Source of the DNA: Nostoc sp. WHI
GTDB lineage: Bacteria > Cyanobacteriota > Cyanobacteriia > Cyanobacteriales > Nostocaceae
Direction: 5' to 3'
Length of the DNA: 59,935 bases
NCBI RefSeq assembly: GCF_015714725.1
Contig: NZ_WBKM01000147.1
Span: forward strand, 1-59,935
The notes under the pieces are model-generated. The model saw only the letters and a program-made list of their open reading frames with translations, was not told the DNA's origin and did not search any database. Both the position numbers and the translations under genes were made by a program. Below, one piece after another: positions 35,266 through 45,080 of the stretch (position 1 is the stretch's first letter; the number at the start of each line of letters is the position of its first letter).

Positions 35266-35922
35266 CTACGGGTGGATTTGACTCAAAATGAATCGCAAGC
35301 GATCGTAGTCGTCTTTAAGTAACACGCTCAGGCTACGTCCAGCTTTAATTAACCATTCTCGGTCAGCTTTGCGTAACTGGTACACATCTCGAATGGCAGC
35401 TGCGGTCAAAGACTCTACTGGTGCACCGTTAATACAAAGCAGTGTCCGCAAAAAATCTAGTTCTTCAGTGAATTTAATGATCGCTTCTGGTTCGCACTGA
35501 TAAACAGCTTGATGAATTTGCGGGGGACGGGGTGGTAGATACTGATATATTGTTTGGTTATAACTTCGATTTTCCGAAGACAGTTCAAATCCCACGATCG
35601 CAGCCCGGAATTCAGTTCTGAGCATGGCAAATATCTGGGGTTGTTCTTCGCGTAAATCTTGCAATGACAAGCCCAAAGCTCTAGCCCGATGTACAGAATC
35701 TATGGGCATAGTCGTGGCATAATACACCACAGCATAAACTTGATTACCCGATTCTTCATCCACAGAACAGACCCAACTAGCAAAAGGTGGCATGGAGGGA
35801 AAGCTCAAATCTTTGGGTTCGAGACACTGGGCTAAAAATTCGGTACTAGTAGTTTCAATCACCTCTGCAATGTGATTGGGATGGCGATCGCCAGTAGCAA
35901 ACTGTGGTAAAGGAAGGCGCAT
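35266..35922 (-). CDS. HAS-barrel-like cyanobacterial protein
   Basis: A 218 aa soluble protein with the conserved start LPLPQFATGDRHPNHIAEVI, followed by FASWVCSVDEESGNQVYAVV. This N-terminal barrel resembles the HerA/ATP-synthase (HAS) barrel fold. The C-terminal helices end in LLKDDYDRLRFILSQIHP. Function unknown; a role in DNA or nucleotide handling by analogy with HAS-barrel proteins is speculative. It precedes ndhS by ~65 bp of heptamer repeat. Confidence 0.7.
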   Translation of the reverse strand: MRLPLPQFATGDRHPNHIAEVIETTSTEFLAQCLEPKDLSFPSMPPFASWVCSVDEESGNQVYAVVYYATTMPIDSVHRARALGLSLQDLREEQPQIFAMLRTEFRAAIVGFELSSENRSYNQTIYQYLPPRPPQIHQAVYQCEPEAIIKFTEELDFLRTLLCINGAPVESLTAAAIRDVYQLRKADREWLIKAGRSLSVLLKDDYDRLRFILSQIHP

Positions 35923-35932
35923 AGTAATTTAG

Positions 35933-36001
35933 TCATTGGTCATTAGTCATTTGTCATTAGTTTTTGCCAAATGACAAAGGACAAATGACTAATGACTAAT
36001 C
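35933..36001. repeat. Inverted heptamer repeat GTCATTAG / CTAATGAC
   Basis: Copies of GTCATTAG-type heptamers on the left, and of the complementary AATGACTAATGAC on the right, with a short spacer. The transcript could fold into a hairpin between the HAS-barrel gene and ndhS. Confidence 0.65.
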
Positions 36002-36199
36002 TTATTTGGCTTTTTTACGTCCGGCGGTGGTTTCTACGAGTTCCAATTCGCTCAGGCGGAAGGTAACTAATTTATCCCAGTTACCACCTTCAAATAATAC
36101 GGCTACCTTGCCATCACTGAGTCGTTGCACGAGTCCTTCATAGCGATAATAGGTATCTGCGGGATTTTTGACGCGAACAGTTGCTCCAGGCAGAATCAT
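36002..36199 (-). CDS. ndhS: NAD(P)H dehydrogenase-like subunit NdhS
   Basis: A 65 aa protein with an SH3-like beta-barrel pattern ([20 protein letters not shown] and [16 protein letters not shown]). It matches the NdhS (Ssl0352-type) subunit of the cyanobacterial NDH-1 complex, which helps dock ferredoxin on the thylakoid complex for cyclic electron flow. The length is normal. The neighbours are unrelated to NDH-1. Confidence 0.8.
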   Translation of the reverse strand: MILPGATVRVKNPADTYYRYEGLVQRLSDGKVAVLFEGGNWDKLVTFRLSELELVETTAGRKKAK

Positions 36200-36257
36200 G
36201 TTTTTAGCCTCGCTTGTTTCCTTTTAATAGCTTAATACTTGTCACACAAAGAATTTT

Positions 36258-36536
36258 GGATTTTAGATTTTAGATTTTAGATTTTAGATTGATCCCAGCA
36301 ATCAAGTCACTGTCTCTTACTAATTTGAAAAAAGAATGCGACAAATAGACCATCAGTAGAGACGCGATGAATCGCGTTTTTACCCTCTGTCATTTAATTT
36401 TAGATTTTAGGCTTCGTCGTGAGCGCTACTTCAACAAGGCTCAGTACAAGTCAGCCGAACGGTTTAGAATCTTCAATCCAAAATCCAAAATCTAAAATCT
36501 AAAATCCAAAATCCAAAATCTAAAATCTAAAATCGA
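36258..36536. repeat. Facing ATTTTAG heptamer arrays
   Basis: Left array (36258-36290) of ATTTTAG units and right array (36476-36536) of the complementary AATCTAAA/AATCCAAA units face each other across ~185 bp. The pair could form a long hairpin. No gene lies between them. Confidence 0.75.
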
Positions 36537-36551
36537 TTGACAAATGACGAA

Positions 36552-37865
36552 TCAATAATACTTCTGTCTTTGTCGAAAATTTGCTACCGATTCTACTATT
36601 CCCAAGGAAATGAAGTTAGTCAGCATAGCAGAACGCCCATAACTCATCCAAGGTAGGGGAATTCCTGCTACAGGCGCTAAACCTACAGTCATGCCAACAT
36701 TCACAATTAGCTGAAACAGGATCATGGACAAAACGCCAATAGCCAATAAGGAACCAAAGTTGTCTTTGGCGGTTTGGGCAACGTGCAGTAGACGCCAGCA
36801 AATTAAGCAGAAGACAAACAATACTACCAAACAACCAACAAAACCAAATTCTTCGCCCACTGCGGAGAAAATAAAATCAGTATGCTGTTCCGGTACGAAA
36901 TTCAGTTGCGTCATTGGCCCCTTGAACAAACCCCATCCCCAAATTTCACCAGCACCAATGGCAATGCGAGATTGAATTAGGTGATACCCAGCGCCGAGAG
37001 GATCGTGATCGGGGTTCATGAATACAGTTAGCCGAGCTTTTTGATACTCTTTCAAAACATGGTTCCAGGCAAAAACTCCTAATTCACCACCCAATATATT
37101 GAGACTCCACGCACCAATAGCACTGAAACCAAATCGACGCCAGGGGAGAGTTAGCCAGCCAAGAATAGCCATAGCAACTGACCAAATTAGCCCTAATAAG
37201 CCAAAAGATAATCCCTTAAATAAAACTATTGGCTCTGCTAAAGGCCAAGATATACCAAATAAAATGGCGGCAACCACAGGAGAAATCATCAGAATTAACC
37301 AGCCTGGGTTGGCATTCGCCCAGTAAAGCATTCCTAAGACGATCGCCCCAAATACCAGTGATGTTGCTAAATCTGGCTGCAAAAATACTAATCCCCAAGG
37401 TATAGCGGTGATTGCCAGAACGCGGAAAACACCTTCGAGGCTAGAAGCAGTCCGCCTGTGTAGCAAAGCTGCTAAGGTGATAATCATGCCTACTTTGGCA
37501 AATTCTGAAGGTTGTACGTTAAAGCCGGCAATACTAATCCACCGTTGCGCTCCTTTGGCGCTAGTACCAGCAATCATCACAGCAATTAAACTGAAGTTCG
37601 TTAGTGCGTATGTTACCCAGTGCCACTGCATCAAGATTTCATAACGGATGCGAGATAAAAACAGGGCTATAAGCACGCCGATACCCGATACCAACCAGTG
37701 CCACCACCAGTCAGTTACTGGCTGCTTCAGTTCCGTACTGAGGATCATGATGCCGCCAAAGATGCTGAGAGCTATCGGCAAACAAAATAATAGCCAATCT
37801 ATATACTGCCAGGGCTTAACCCAAGACTTCCAGCGAATTTTGGGGAGCGATCGTTTTAACAACAT
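36552..37865 (-). CDS. rodA: Rod shape-determining protein RodA
   Basis: Polytopic membrane protein of the SEDS family, the peptidoglycan glycosyltransferase that extends the cell wall together with PBP2. About ten membrane helices are visible. Motifs of the family: QPSEFAKVGMII in the middle, and GAGYHLIQSRIAIGAGEIWG with EQHTDFIFSAVGEEFG near the C-terminus. The 437 aa length is in the cyanobacterial RodA range. It is not FtsW because it lacks the FtsW-type N-terminal extension; the assignment follows length and motifs. Confidence 0.88.
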   Translation of the reverse strand: MLLKRSLPKIRWKSWVKPWQYIDWLLFCLPIALSIFGGIMILSTELKQPVTDWWWHWLVSGIGVLIALFLSRIRYEILMQWHWVTYALTNFSLIAVMIAGTSAKGAQRWISIAGFNVQPSEFAKVGMIITLAALLHRRTASSLEGVFRVLAITAIPWGLVFLQPDLATSLVFGAIVLGMLYWANANPGWLILMISPVVAAILFGISWPLAEPIVLFKGLSFGLLGLIWSVAMAILGWLTLPWRRFGFSAIGAWSLNILGGELGVFAWNHVLKEYQKARLTVFMNPDHDPLGAGYHLIQSRIAIGAGEIWGWGLFKGPMTQLNFVPEQHTDFIFSAVGEEFGFVGCLVVLFVFCLICWRLLHVAQTAKDNFGSLLAIGVLSMILFQLIVNVGMTVGLAPVAGIPLPWMSYGRSAMLTNFISLGIVESVANFRQRQKYY

Positions 37866-38045
37866 TGTGTAAGTTTAGACTTTAGCTTTAATTGTTGGGA
37901 ATTGAAAAGAGGCAGAGGGGCGGGGGGCAGGGTGCAGAGAGGAAAATTCTTCTCCCTTGCTCCCCTGCTTCTTCCCCACTCCCCAATCCCCAATCCCTAG
38001 TATTCCCAAGCTATAGCGCAGGAAGTAGATGGAAATTAAAATTTA

Positions 38046-39116
38046 TTATGTCAAGGCTGCAACTGATACTTTACCAGCAATGGTAAGAGCGATCGCTGTT
38101 AATGCTTTTGCCGAAGCTGAATCTGGATCACCAACGACTATCGGCACACCACTGTCACCGCCAACTCGTGTACAAATCTCTAGTGGCACGCACCCCAACA
38201 ACGGCACTCCCAATTCGGCGGCTGTTTTGGAGCCACCACCAGAACCAAAGATGTCATACTGCTTATCTGGCATATCTGGGGGAATAAAATAGCTCATATT
38301 TTCCACGATCCCCAATATCGGGATATTCATCTGCTGGAACATTCGCAATCCCTTGCGAGAATCTAACAAAGCTACAGTTTGGGGCGTGGTAACAATTACT
38401 GCCCCTGCCATTGGCACTGCTTGGGTTAAAGTTAACTGAGCATCTCCGGTTCCCGGTGGCATATCTACAATCAAATAGTCTAGTTCTCCCCATTCAACTT
38501 GATAGAGAAACTGGCGAATCACTCCATTGAGCATAGGCCCCCGCCAAATTACTGGTTGATCTCGGTCAATCAAAAAGCCCATTGAAACTAACTTGACGCC
38601 GTGATTAAAAGCAGGTTCCAGGATGTCACCTGTTTGGGTTGAGCGCACGGTAATTTGGGCATCAGCTAGACCCAGCATGGTAGGGTCATTAGGGCCGTAG
38701 ATATCAGCATCTAGTAAGCCGACTTTCGCCCCCGTTTGGGCTAGAGCCACTGCTACATTTACCGCCACCGTACTTTTACCAACGCCACCTTTGCCACTGG
38801 AAACAGCAATGATATTTTTGACTCCAGAAATGCCAGTGCGATCGGGTAAACTTTTTTGTTGCGGTGTTTCTGCCGTCACTTCTATGCTGATATCTGTAAC
38901 ACCTGGTAGCTTTTTGACAGCTTTCTTACAGTCTTCGACAATAAATTCCCGTAAAGGACAGGCAGGAGTGGTCAACACCAAAGTGAAACTAACCTTACCA
39001 GCGTCAATTTTGACGTTGCGAATCATATTCAGTTCCACCAGACTTTTGCGGAGTTCTGGGTCTTCCACTGGTCGCAACACTTCTAAGACAGAGCGGGAAT
39101 CAAGAACATCGTACAT
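38046..39116 (-). CDS. mrp: Mrp/ApbC-type P-loop iron-sulfur carrier
   Basis: A 356 aa ATPase of the Mrp/NBP35 family that transfers Fe-S clusters. The N-terminal MIP18/DUF59 domain (~1-85, with ACPLREFI) is followed by Walker A SSGKGGVGKST near residue 105 and the ADIYGPNDPTMLG block. In many Mrp proteins the C-terminal ENMSYF is followed by C-x-x-C; here it reads ENMSYFIPPDMPDKQYDIFG with no cysteines. A bridging cluster at that site is therefore doubtful. Confidence 0.88.
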   Translation of the reverse strand: MYDVLDSRSVLEVLRPVEDPELRKSLVELNMIRNVKIDAGKVSFTLVLTTPACPLREFIVEDCKKAVKKLPGVTDISIEVTAETPQQKSLPDRTGISGVKNIIAVSSGKGGVGKSTVAVNVAVALAQTGAKVGLLDADIYGPNDPTMLGLADAQITVRSTQTGDILEPAFNHGVKLVSMGFLIDRDQPVIWRGPMLNGVIRQFLYQVEWGELDYLIVDMPPGTGDAQLTLTQAVPMAGAVIVTTPQTVALLDSRKGLRMFQQMNIPILGIVENMSYFIPPDMPDKQYDIFGSGGGSKTAAELGVPLLGCVPLEICTRVGGDSGVPIVVGDPDSASAKALTAIALTIAGKVSVAALT

Positions 39117-39332
39117 AAAAATTTAAAATTCAAAATGAAAAGATACAATCGTGGCGAACATCTTAGCTATTAACTGAATGCTTTCTTAAGCAAGGTCAGC
39201 TTAGTGTTTTCACTGTCACTGCCGTAATAAAACTTAATAAATTGCATTATTACCTAATAGAATCTTAACTTTCTTTAGGGATTAGAAATATAAGAAGGTA
39301 AGAGGTTACAGGTGATAGTGAACAGATTATTC

Positions 39333-39376
39333 CCTGTAACCTGTAACCTGTAACCTCAACCCTCAACCCTCAACCC
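39333..39376. repeat. CCTGTAA/CCTCAAC heptamer repeat
   Basis: Tandem CCTGTAA then CCTCAAC units between mrp and the SRPBCC gene. Confidence 0.65.
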
Positions 39377-39394
39377 TAACTCCAGTCCCCATTG

Positions 39395-39919
39395 CTAAAA
39401 ATCAAAACAACTGTCATTAAGGGATTTTTTCTTACCAGATACCGTTGGTAATGCTGTCTTTTCTACTGCCTCAACTAAAGACCGTGCAACGCGGTCTGTA
39501 TAAGGACGGGATAAAGACCAAATGAGGGGCGATAACCAACCGCGTAGCGTTACAGAATAAGACAAACAAGTACCACAAACCGTTGACTCTACTTGGTAAG
39601 TCACCCGTTCCTCTATCCCAGGAATCGCCAGCACTCGGATACTCAGCATCTCTCTATGGTTGACGCGCTCTACAAAAATTCGGATAGGAATCGGCGAAAA
39701 GCGTGTTACAGCGTGAAAAATCAATCCTGGTTTGGGTACTAATCCGTAGGGTACGTTAGTACTCTTAAGTAGTGGATGCCAAGAAACATCTGTTAAGTCA
39801 GCGACTTTTTGCCACAGTTCATCTACAGAAGCAGAACTAATCTCTCGATACGTCCGCACCAGAGAAGCGCAAAACCGACGACGTTTACGGTGGATGAATT
39901 TGGATAACCAATCTTGCAT
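39395..39919 (-). CDS. SRPBCC-family (START-like) protein
   Basis: A 174 aa soluble protein with the pattern of an SRPBCC lipid or ligand-binding fold: a helix with SSASVDELWQKVADLTDVSW, beta-strands, and a C-terminal helix with YTDRVARSLVEAVEKTA. Similar cyanobacterial proteins are annotated as polyketide-cyclase-like. ATG 39919 is chosen because GGAGG lies nine bases upstream; the ATG at 39928 is too close to it. The function is unknown. Confidence 0.65.
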   Translation of the reverse strand: MQDWLSKFIHRKRRRFCASLVRTYREISSASVDELWQKVADLTDVSWHPLLKSTNVPYGLVPKPGLIFHAVTRFSPIPIRIFVERVNHREMLSIRVLAIPGIEERVTYQVESTVCGTCLSYSVTLRGWLSPLIWSLSRPYTDRVARSLVEAVEKTALPTVSGKKKSLNDSCFDF

Positions 39920-39928
39920 TTTTCTCAT

Positions 39929-40367
39929 CCTCCTCGCTAAACACTTTCTGGGAACTCTGGTATGGTGGGCAACTACACTCAGCTCCTAATTTAAAACTTT
40001 CTCAAAAATGCCCTAAACATAGCAAGCCTCATTCGGTGCAGACGCCAACAGCAAACATAGTAATATGGCAAATAAGTTGTGAGCAGACCAGTCAAACCCT
40101 TGATAACTGAAGGTTACAGACTCAAGTCTAGTGTTTATAGCAGAATATTCCAATTAAAAATTTCAAAAAAAACTCAGTCAATATACAAGCCTATACGCAT
40201 TTGAGGGAAAATAACTCTAGTGATGCCCTTCAATCGTATAAATGCTTAACCAGTAAGAAAAAAGCGGGTTGGGCAAATAGAGCTTGATTGTTGATGCGTG
40301 TTTCCCCCAAATTTTAAGATGAGAAATTTGTGGCTTTCTGGAAATTGTAATTTAGGTTCGGGAATCT
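39929..40367. other. Gap upstream of hemF
   Basis: About 440 bp between the divergent SRPBCC and hemF genes. It holds both promoters; no other gene or clear repeat seen. Confidence 0.5.
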
Positions 40368-41411
40368 ATGTTGACCAACTCGCAAATACCAACTGTAGCA
40401 GCAGAATTATCCAAGTCTTTGCCAGCAACTGACGCTCAGATGAGGGTCAGTCAGTTTATGAAACAATTGCAAGACGAAATTACGCAAGGGTTAACAAAAC
40501 TAGATGGTGTGGGCAAGTTTCTCGAAGATAGTTGGGAACGCCCAGAAGGGGGTGGGGGGCGATCGCGCGTGCTGCGCGAAGGTGCAATATTTGAACAAGC
40601 AGGTGTAAATTTTTCTGAAGTTTGGGGTTCCCATTTGCCAGCCTCAATTTTAGCCCAACGTCCTGAAGCAGCAGGGCATGGCTTTTATGCCACAGGCACT
40701 TCAATGGTGTTACATCCTCACAATCCTTACGTGCCCACAGTTCATCTAAATTATCGCTACTTTGAAGCGGGGCCAGTGTGGTGGTTTGGTGGTGGTCTTG
40801 ACTTGACACCTTATTATCCCTTTGCTGAAGATGCAGCACATTTACACAGAACATTAAAACAGGCTTGTGACCAACACCACCCAGAGTATTACCCAGTGTT
40901 TAAGCGTTGGTGTGACGAATATTTTTACCTCAAGCATCGTGACGAGACACGGGGTGTAGGTGGTCTGTTTTTTGATTACCAAGATGGTCAGGGTGCTTTA
41001 TATCGCGGGCCAAATCCCAATGGTGAAGCGGCTATTTATAGCAACCAAGTCGGAGAGCCAGCAACCCGCAATTGGGAAGATTTGTTTGCCTTTGTGCAAG
41101 ACTGTAGCGGAGCATTTTTACCAGCTTACGTACCAATTGTAGAACGACGACATGGGATAGAATATGGCGATCGCCAACGAAATTTTCAACTCTACCGCCG
41201 GGGACGGTATGTAGAATTTAACTTGGTTTACGACCGAGGCACCATTTTTGGTCTGCAAACCAACGGACGCACCGAATCAATTCTCATGTCCCTACCACCC
41301 TTAGTGCGTTGGGAATACGGCTATCAGCCAGAACCGAATTCCCCCGAAGCCGAGTTGTATGAAACCTTCCTTAAGCCTCAAGATTGGATCAACTGGACAC
41401 CCAATCAATAA
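40368..41411 (+). CDS. hemF: Coproporphyrinogen III oxidase, aerobic
   Basis: Converts coproporphyrinogen III to protoporphyrinogen IX using O2, in heme and chlorophyll synthesis. The 347 aa length is normal. Motifs typical of Hem[21 protein letters not shown] near residue 50, then [20 protein letters not shown] and [10 protein letters not shown] near residues 125-150, with the [20 protein letters not shown] block near the C-terminus. Divergent from the SRPBCC gene; a large heptamer repeat array follows the stop. Confidence 0.97.
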   Translation: MLTNSQIPTVAAELSKSLPATDAQMRVSQFMKQLQDEITQGLTKLDGVGKFLEDSWERPEGGGGRSRVLREGAIFEQAGVNFSEVWGSHLPASILAQRPEAAGHGFYATGTSMVLHPHNPYVPTVHLNYRYFEAGPVWWFGGGLDLTPYYPFAEDAAHLHRTLKQACDQHHPEYYPVFKRWCDEYFYLKHRDETRGVGGLFFDYQDGQGALYRGPNPNGEAAIYSNQVGEPATRNWEDLFAFVQDCSGAFLPAYVPIVERRHGIEYGDRQRNFQLYRRGRYVEFNLVYDRGTIFGLQTNGRTESILMSLPPLVRWEYGYQPEPNSPEAELYETFLKPQDWINWTPNQ

Positions 41412-41412
41412 A

Positions 41413-41520
41413 GAGTGCTGAGTGCTGAGTGCTGAGTTATGAGTGCTGAGTGCTGAGTGCTGAGTGCTGAGTGCTGAGTTATGAGTTATGAGTGCTGAGT
41501 TATGAGTTATGAGTGCTGAT
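41413..41520. repeat. GAGTGCT/GAGTTAT heptamer repeat array
   Basis: About 15 tandem heptamers, mainly GAGTGCT with GAGTTAT variants, directly after hemF. It is the largest array in this window. Confidence 0.85.
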
Positions 41521-41708
41521 AATTATCCTGAGCTTCCCCCACTCGCTACTCCCTACTCAGCACTATTTTGGTGAGTTAAACTACTAAAGATAAGCACTTA
41601 GCAAAAAAAGGTGACAATTTTAGCTATAGCTTGTTAATCTCAAGTGACAGCATTAGATAATTCTGTAACTAGTTAATCTTAAGAAAAATGTCACGGGGGA
41701 GAGCTTTA

Positions 41709-42077
41709 GTGATTCATATAGACCAAAAAACTTATACAACCCAAGACGGAAACACCGTTATTGTCCTGACACCAGCAGGTCGTCTAGACATTACCACTGC
41801 TTGGCAATTTCGCCTGAAGTTACAGGAGTGTATTTCTAAACTCAGTCCCCATGTAGTTGTAAATCTGGCTCAGGTAAATTTTATTGATAGTTCTGGTCTT
41901 ACATCTTTGGTAGCTGGAATGCGTGATGCTGATAAAGTCAAGGGCAGTTTCCGCATCTGCAATGTACATCCAGAAGCCAAACTCGTGTTTGAAGTGACGA
42001 TGATGGATACTGTCTTTGAAATCTTTGAAACAGAAGAGGAAGCTTTAGAAGGTGTACCTCGTAGCATCGCCAGCTGA
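41709..42077 (+). CDS. STAS-domain anti-sigma factor antagonist
   Basis: A 122 aa SpoIIAA-like protein; such proteins switch partner kinases by phosphorylation. The conserved serine lies in NFIDSSGLTSLVAG (Ser61/62). The central strand TVIVLTPAGRLDITTAWQF is typical. GTG 41709 is preferred because GGGGGAG (41695-41701) is seven bases upstream; the ATG at 41688 has no such site. No kinase or sigma factor lies beside it. Confidence 0.85.
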   Translation: MIHIDQKTYTTQDGNTVIVLTPAGRLDITTAWQFRLKLQECISKLSPHVVVNLAQVNFIDSSGLTSLVAGMRDADKVKGSFRICNVHPEAKLVFEVTMMDTVFEIFETEEEALEGVPRSIAS

Positions 42078-42161
42078 AAGAGTGCTGAGTTCCCAGTGCT
42101 GAGTTTAAGAAAGGGTATAGAAGGAAAGAGGGGGCAAGGAGAATAACTCTTAACTCAGCAC
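42078..42161. repeat. Heptamer repeat remnants
   Basis: Copies of GAGTGCT/GAGTTTA (42080-42108) and ACTCAGC (near 42155) between two convergent genes. Confidence 0.5.
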
Positions 42162-42758
42162 TCAATACTGATTTCGCTTGGTGTAGCGATAAGGCCCCAT
42201 AATCGCTCCCCAAGTAGCTTTTCCTGTTGCTAGATCAATTCCTTTGTCGTAGCTGTGAAATTCTGCCGCAGTGGCTTCAAATCCCAAGGAAACATAGACG
42301 ATATTGCCAAGATAAGTAAAGCTGCAACGAGTGTCTGGCAGTGGGGTGGCGATAAACTTATAGCGATCGCCAGCTAGTTTTTCCTGGGTAACTGTTAGGA
42401 TACAACCTGGTAGTAAATCTAATTTATCGGGTGTCAGTGTGTTCAGGAGAGCAGGATTACAACCCGCGCCTCTTAATCCACCTGGATCTTGAGGCATATA
42501 GTATTGTACTTCCAGAGATGTATCAGAGTTGCTTGCTGGACGCAACCGCATAATTCGCTGGCGGTAAGGTTGATCTAGGTTAACAACGTTGGCCTGTTCG
42601 GCAAATAGGGTGATGCTATCTTCTGTGAACAGATTAACTGGTCTTTGCCACAGGCGCAGGTGGACGTACCAAGCTGGTTCTGCGATCGCTTGCTCCCGAT
42701 TATCAAATTCACCAGTTAGGTACTCACCTAAACAAATTAACTGTGGCGAGAAGATCAT
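42162..42758 (-). CDS. cpcT: CpcT/CpeT-type phycobiliprotein lyase
   Basis: Attaches phycocyanobilin to Cys-153/155-type sites of phycocyanin or phycoerythrocyanin beta subunits. Length 198 aa matches CpcT. Motifs: PAWYVHLRLWQRPVNLF, then YRQRIMRLRP, GGLRGAGCNPALL and ATWGAIMGPYRYTKRNQY. It is alone, not next to a phycocyanin operon. Another CpeT-like paralogue cannot be excluded. Confidence 0.78.
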   Translation of the reverse strand: MIFSPQLICLGEYLTGEFDNREQAIAEPAWYVHLRLWQRPVNLFTEDSITLFAEQANVVNLDQPYRQRIMRLRPASNSDTSLEVQYYMPQDPGGLRGAGCNPALLNTLTPDKLDLLPGCILTVTQEKLAGDRYKFIATPLPDTRCSFTYLGNIVYVSLGFEATAAEFHSYDKGIDLATGKATWGAIMGPYRYTKRNQY

Positions 42759-42960
42759 AAATACTATAAATAAATCCTAGAATTTTTGGCTAGTTATTGA
42801 GGGAAGAGAGTTTTTACTTGCTGTGCCGATCAACTTGCAAAGTAGTTCTAATTTGCTTACATTGTAAATGAAAGCGTCACCAGCCAAAAGCTCAACTTGG
42901 CAAAGTAGCCTTTAAGCGAGAAAATAAAGATATATCGCCCTTAACATTTTCTTTTTCTTT

Positions 42961-43668
42961 GTGAATAACGTCCGTACCGTCTCTGATACAAAGCGAACTT
43001 TTTACAATCTTCACACCCGTCCGGTAAACACTATTTATCGTCGGGTAGTGGAAGAGTTGATGGTGGAAATGCATCTGCTGTCAGTAAATATCGATTTTAG
43101 CTACAATCCAATTCATGCCTTGGGCGTCGTCACTGCCTTTGACCGCTTCATGCAAGGCTATCTACCAGAACGGGATCAAGAATCAATTTTTAACGCCTTA
43201 TGTCAGGCTATAGAACAAGATCCGCAACGCTATCGACATGATGCCCAAAGAGTGCAAGCTATAGCGAAAGGTTTGCCAGTTAAAGATTTAATTGGGTGGC
43301 TGGGCCAAAGTACTTATTTAGATAGAGATGCTGATTTGCAAGCACAACTGCAAGCGATCGCCAATAATCCTAACTTTAAATACAACCGTTTGTTTGCAAT
43401 TGGTGTATTTTCGTTATTAGAACTGTCAGATCCCGAATTAGTCAAAGACGAAAAGCAACTCACTGAGGCTCTGAAAGCGATCGCTGCTGGCTTGCACTTG
43501 TCTGATGACAAACTCAACAAGGATTTAGAGCTATACCGTTCTAACCTAGATAAGATGGCGCAAGCCTTGCTAGTGATGGCAGATATGCTCTCAGCCGATC
43601 GCAAAAAACGCGAACAACGTAAACAACAATTAACTACCCCAGTTGCTCCCCCAACTTCTAACGAATAG
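42961..43668 (+). CDS. thf1: Thf1/Psb29 thylakoid protein
   Basis: A 235 aa soluble protein required for photosystem II biogenesis and FtsH-dependent repair in cyanobacteria and chloroplasts. It starts at GTG with MNNVRTVSDTKRTFYNLHTR. The central helical part NTIYRRVVEELMVEMHLLSV and the following FDRFMQGYLPERDQESIF fit the family. The C-terminal tail is basic and low-complexity. Confidence 0.9.
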   Translation: MNNVRTVSDTKRTFYNLHTRPVNTIYRRVVEELMVEMHLLSVNIDFSYNPIHALGVVTAFDRFMQGYLPERDQESIFNALCQAIEQDPQRYRHDAQRVQAIAKGLPVKDLIGWLGQSTYLDRDADLQAQLQAIANNPNFKYNRLFAIGVFSLLELSDPELVKDEKQLTEALKAIAAGLHLSDDKLNKDLELYRSNLDKMAQALLVMADMLSADRKKREQRKQQLTTPVAPPTSNE

Positions 43669-43749
43669 TTAGGATTTAGGAGTAGAGACGCGATTAATCG
43701 CGTCTGTAGTTACTAATAACTCCTAACTCCTAACTCCTAACTCTTAGCT

Positions 43750-44112
43750 TTAAACGCCTAGTAATTTGTATATTAAGCTGTTAATTATAGTCAGCGCCAA
43801 TGCGCCAATAACAGCACTCCAAATACCGTAACGCAAGCGAAATCCCTCTACTAACCAAGCAGCAATACTAAAACAAACCACGGCAATCATAAATGTGAAA
43901 ATGCCGGATAATAAGTCCAAGGTGAGTAAATTTGGTACTGCAAAAACGAGGCTTAAAATCGGTCTGACTATTGCCGTCACGATCCCAAGCACTGCGGCAG
44001 AAAAGAAGGCTTTACCAGGAGTGTCAATTTCAACTCCCAAAGGTAATTTACTAATTATCAACAGGCTGATAGCTGTTACTAGCCAAACAATCAAAAGCGT
44101 CACGATATTCAT
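43750..44112 (-). CDS. Phage-holin-4_2-type small membrane protein
   Basis: A 120 aa protein with four predicted membrane segments and the pattern IVTAIVRPILSLVFAVPNLLT. Proteins of this holin-like family are common in bacteria without phage; function unknown. A heptamer-rich gap lies after it. Confidence 0.7.
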   Translation of the reverse strand: MNIVTLLIVWLVTAISLLIISKLPLGVEIDTPGKAFFSAAVLGIVTAIVRPILSLVFAVPNLLTLDLLSGIFTFMIAVVCFSIAAWLVEGFRLRYGIWSAVIGALALTIINSLIYKLLGV

Positions 44113-44340
44113 GCCACAATCCCTGAAACGTGAATGGCAATTGGTGATAAATTACTCAGTCTAGCCGGGGAAAAATCTTTAAATCTCAACCAATTATTTA
44201 TAAATTAGCAGGAAATTTTTCTCTAGCCGAGATTTATTCTAGATATCTTTAGGATTGGCAAAAAGCTTCAAGGAAAGTGGGGATGAGGAAGCCGCAGAGA
44301 AATAATCAATGCTCTATGCCCCATCACCCATGCTTCTATC

Positions 44341-45036
44341 TCATCTTTTAGGAGTAGGTTGGATTTGTTTGAGTGCTTCAGGCGCTTGGGATGCTGGTGG
44401 GTTGGAAATACCAGGATTGATAGGACTGATGCCCTGCCCAGTTGGAGGTTGTACCGTAGGCAAGGGCACTTGATTGGGTGCTAAGGGAAATTTAGGAGTA
44501 ATATTGCCTTCGGGATTGATGCCTGGAATTGGTACGGTGGTGGGTACTGGGGCAGCACCGGGATTGATTGGAAAAGAGGGGATAGGAGGTTGGTTAAGTG
44601 AGTTTATGGGTGGCTGAGACGGGCCAGGGATAATTCCTAAAGACACGCGATCGCCTCCTACTTGCCGCAGCAAATCCAATGTTTCAATAACATCGTTATA
44701 AGTTGCTGTCCGCGAAGCATTTAGCACCACAACGGCACTGGGATTTTCTTGGAGATACTGTTTTAAGCTCTGTCTCAAATCCTCTTTTTTTACAGGCTGT
44801 TTTTCGATATAAGTATTGCCAACAGCATCGATACTTACAATTAAATTTCCACTCTGTGAAGTTATCCCAGATACTGTACTGGGGCTGGCTTTGGGCAAAT
44901 CAACATTGATTGCTTGTTGGCGCGTAAATTGCAGTGCCGCTAACAAAAAAAACGTCAGAATACAAAAAATTACATCAATTAAAGGAATGATTTGAATTTG
45001 GACATCTTCAATTGGGGTATGTAGATTAACTTTCAT
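44341..45036 (-). CDS. ExbD/TolR-family proton-motive protein
   Basis: A 231 aa protein: one membrane helix near residues 18-40 (LIDVIFCILTFFLLAA, with the family Asp), then a periplasmic ExbD domain to ~140 and a long proline-rich tail (~150-231) not typical of E. coli ExbD. It works with an ExbB channel to convert proton flow into work at the envelope. The exbB-like gene lies 44 bp upstream. Confidence 0.85.
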   Translation of the reverse strand: MKVNLHTPIEDVQIQIIPLIDVIFCILTFFLLAALQFTRQQAINVDLPKASPSTVSGITSQSGNLIVSIDAVGNTYIEKQPVKKEDLRQSLKQYLQENPSAVVVLNASRTATYNDVIETLDLLRQVGGDRVSLGIIPGPSQPPINSLNQPPIPSFPINPGAAPVPTTVPIPGINPEGNITPKFPLAPNQVPLPTVQPPTGQGISPINPGISNPPASQAPEALKQIQPTPKR

Positions 45037-45080
45037 CGTCTTACTCTAACGCCTGGTTTGGGGGTTCAATATCTTGACTA

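Noticed and set aside
40480..40854. 124-codon frame on the minus strand inside hemF
   Set aside because: It is a shadow of the hemF coding sequence; the hemF protein matches its family throughout.
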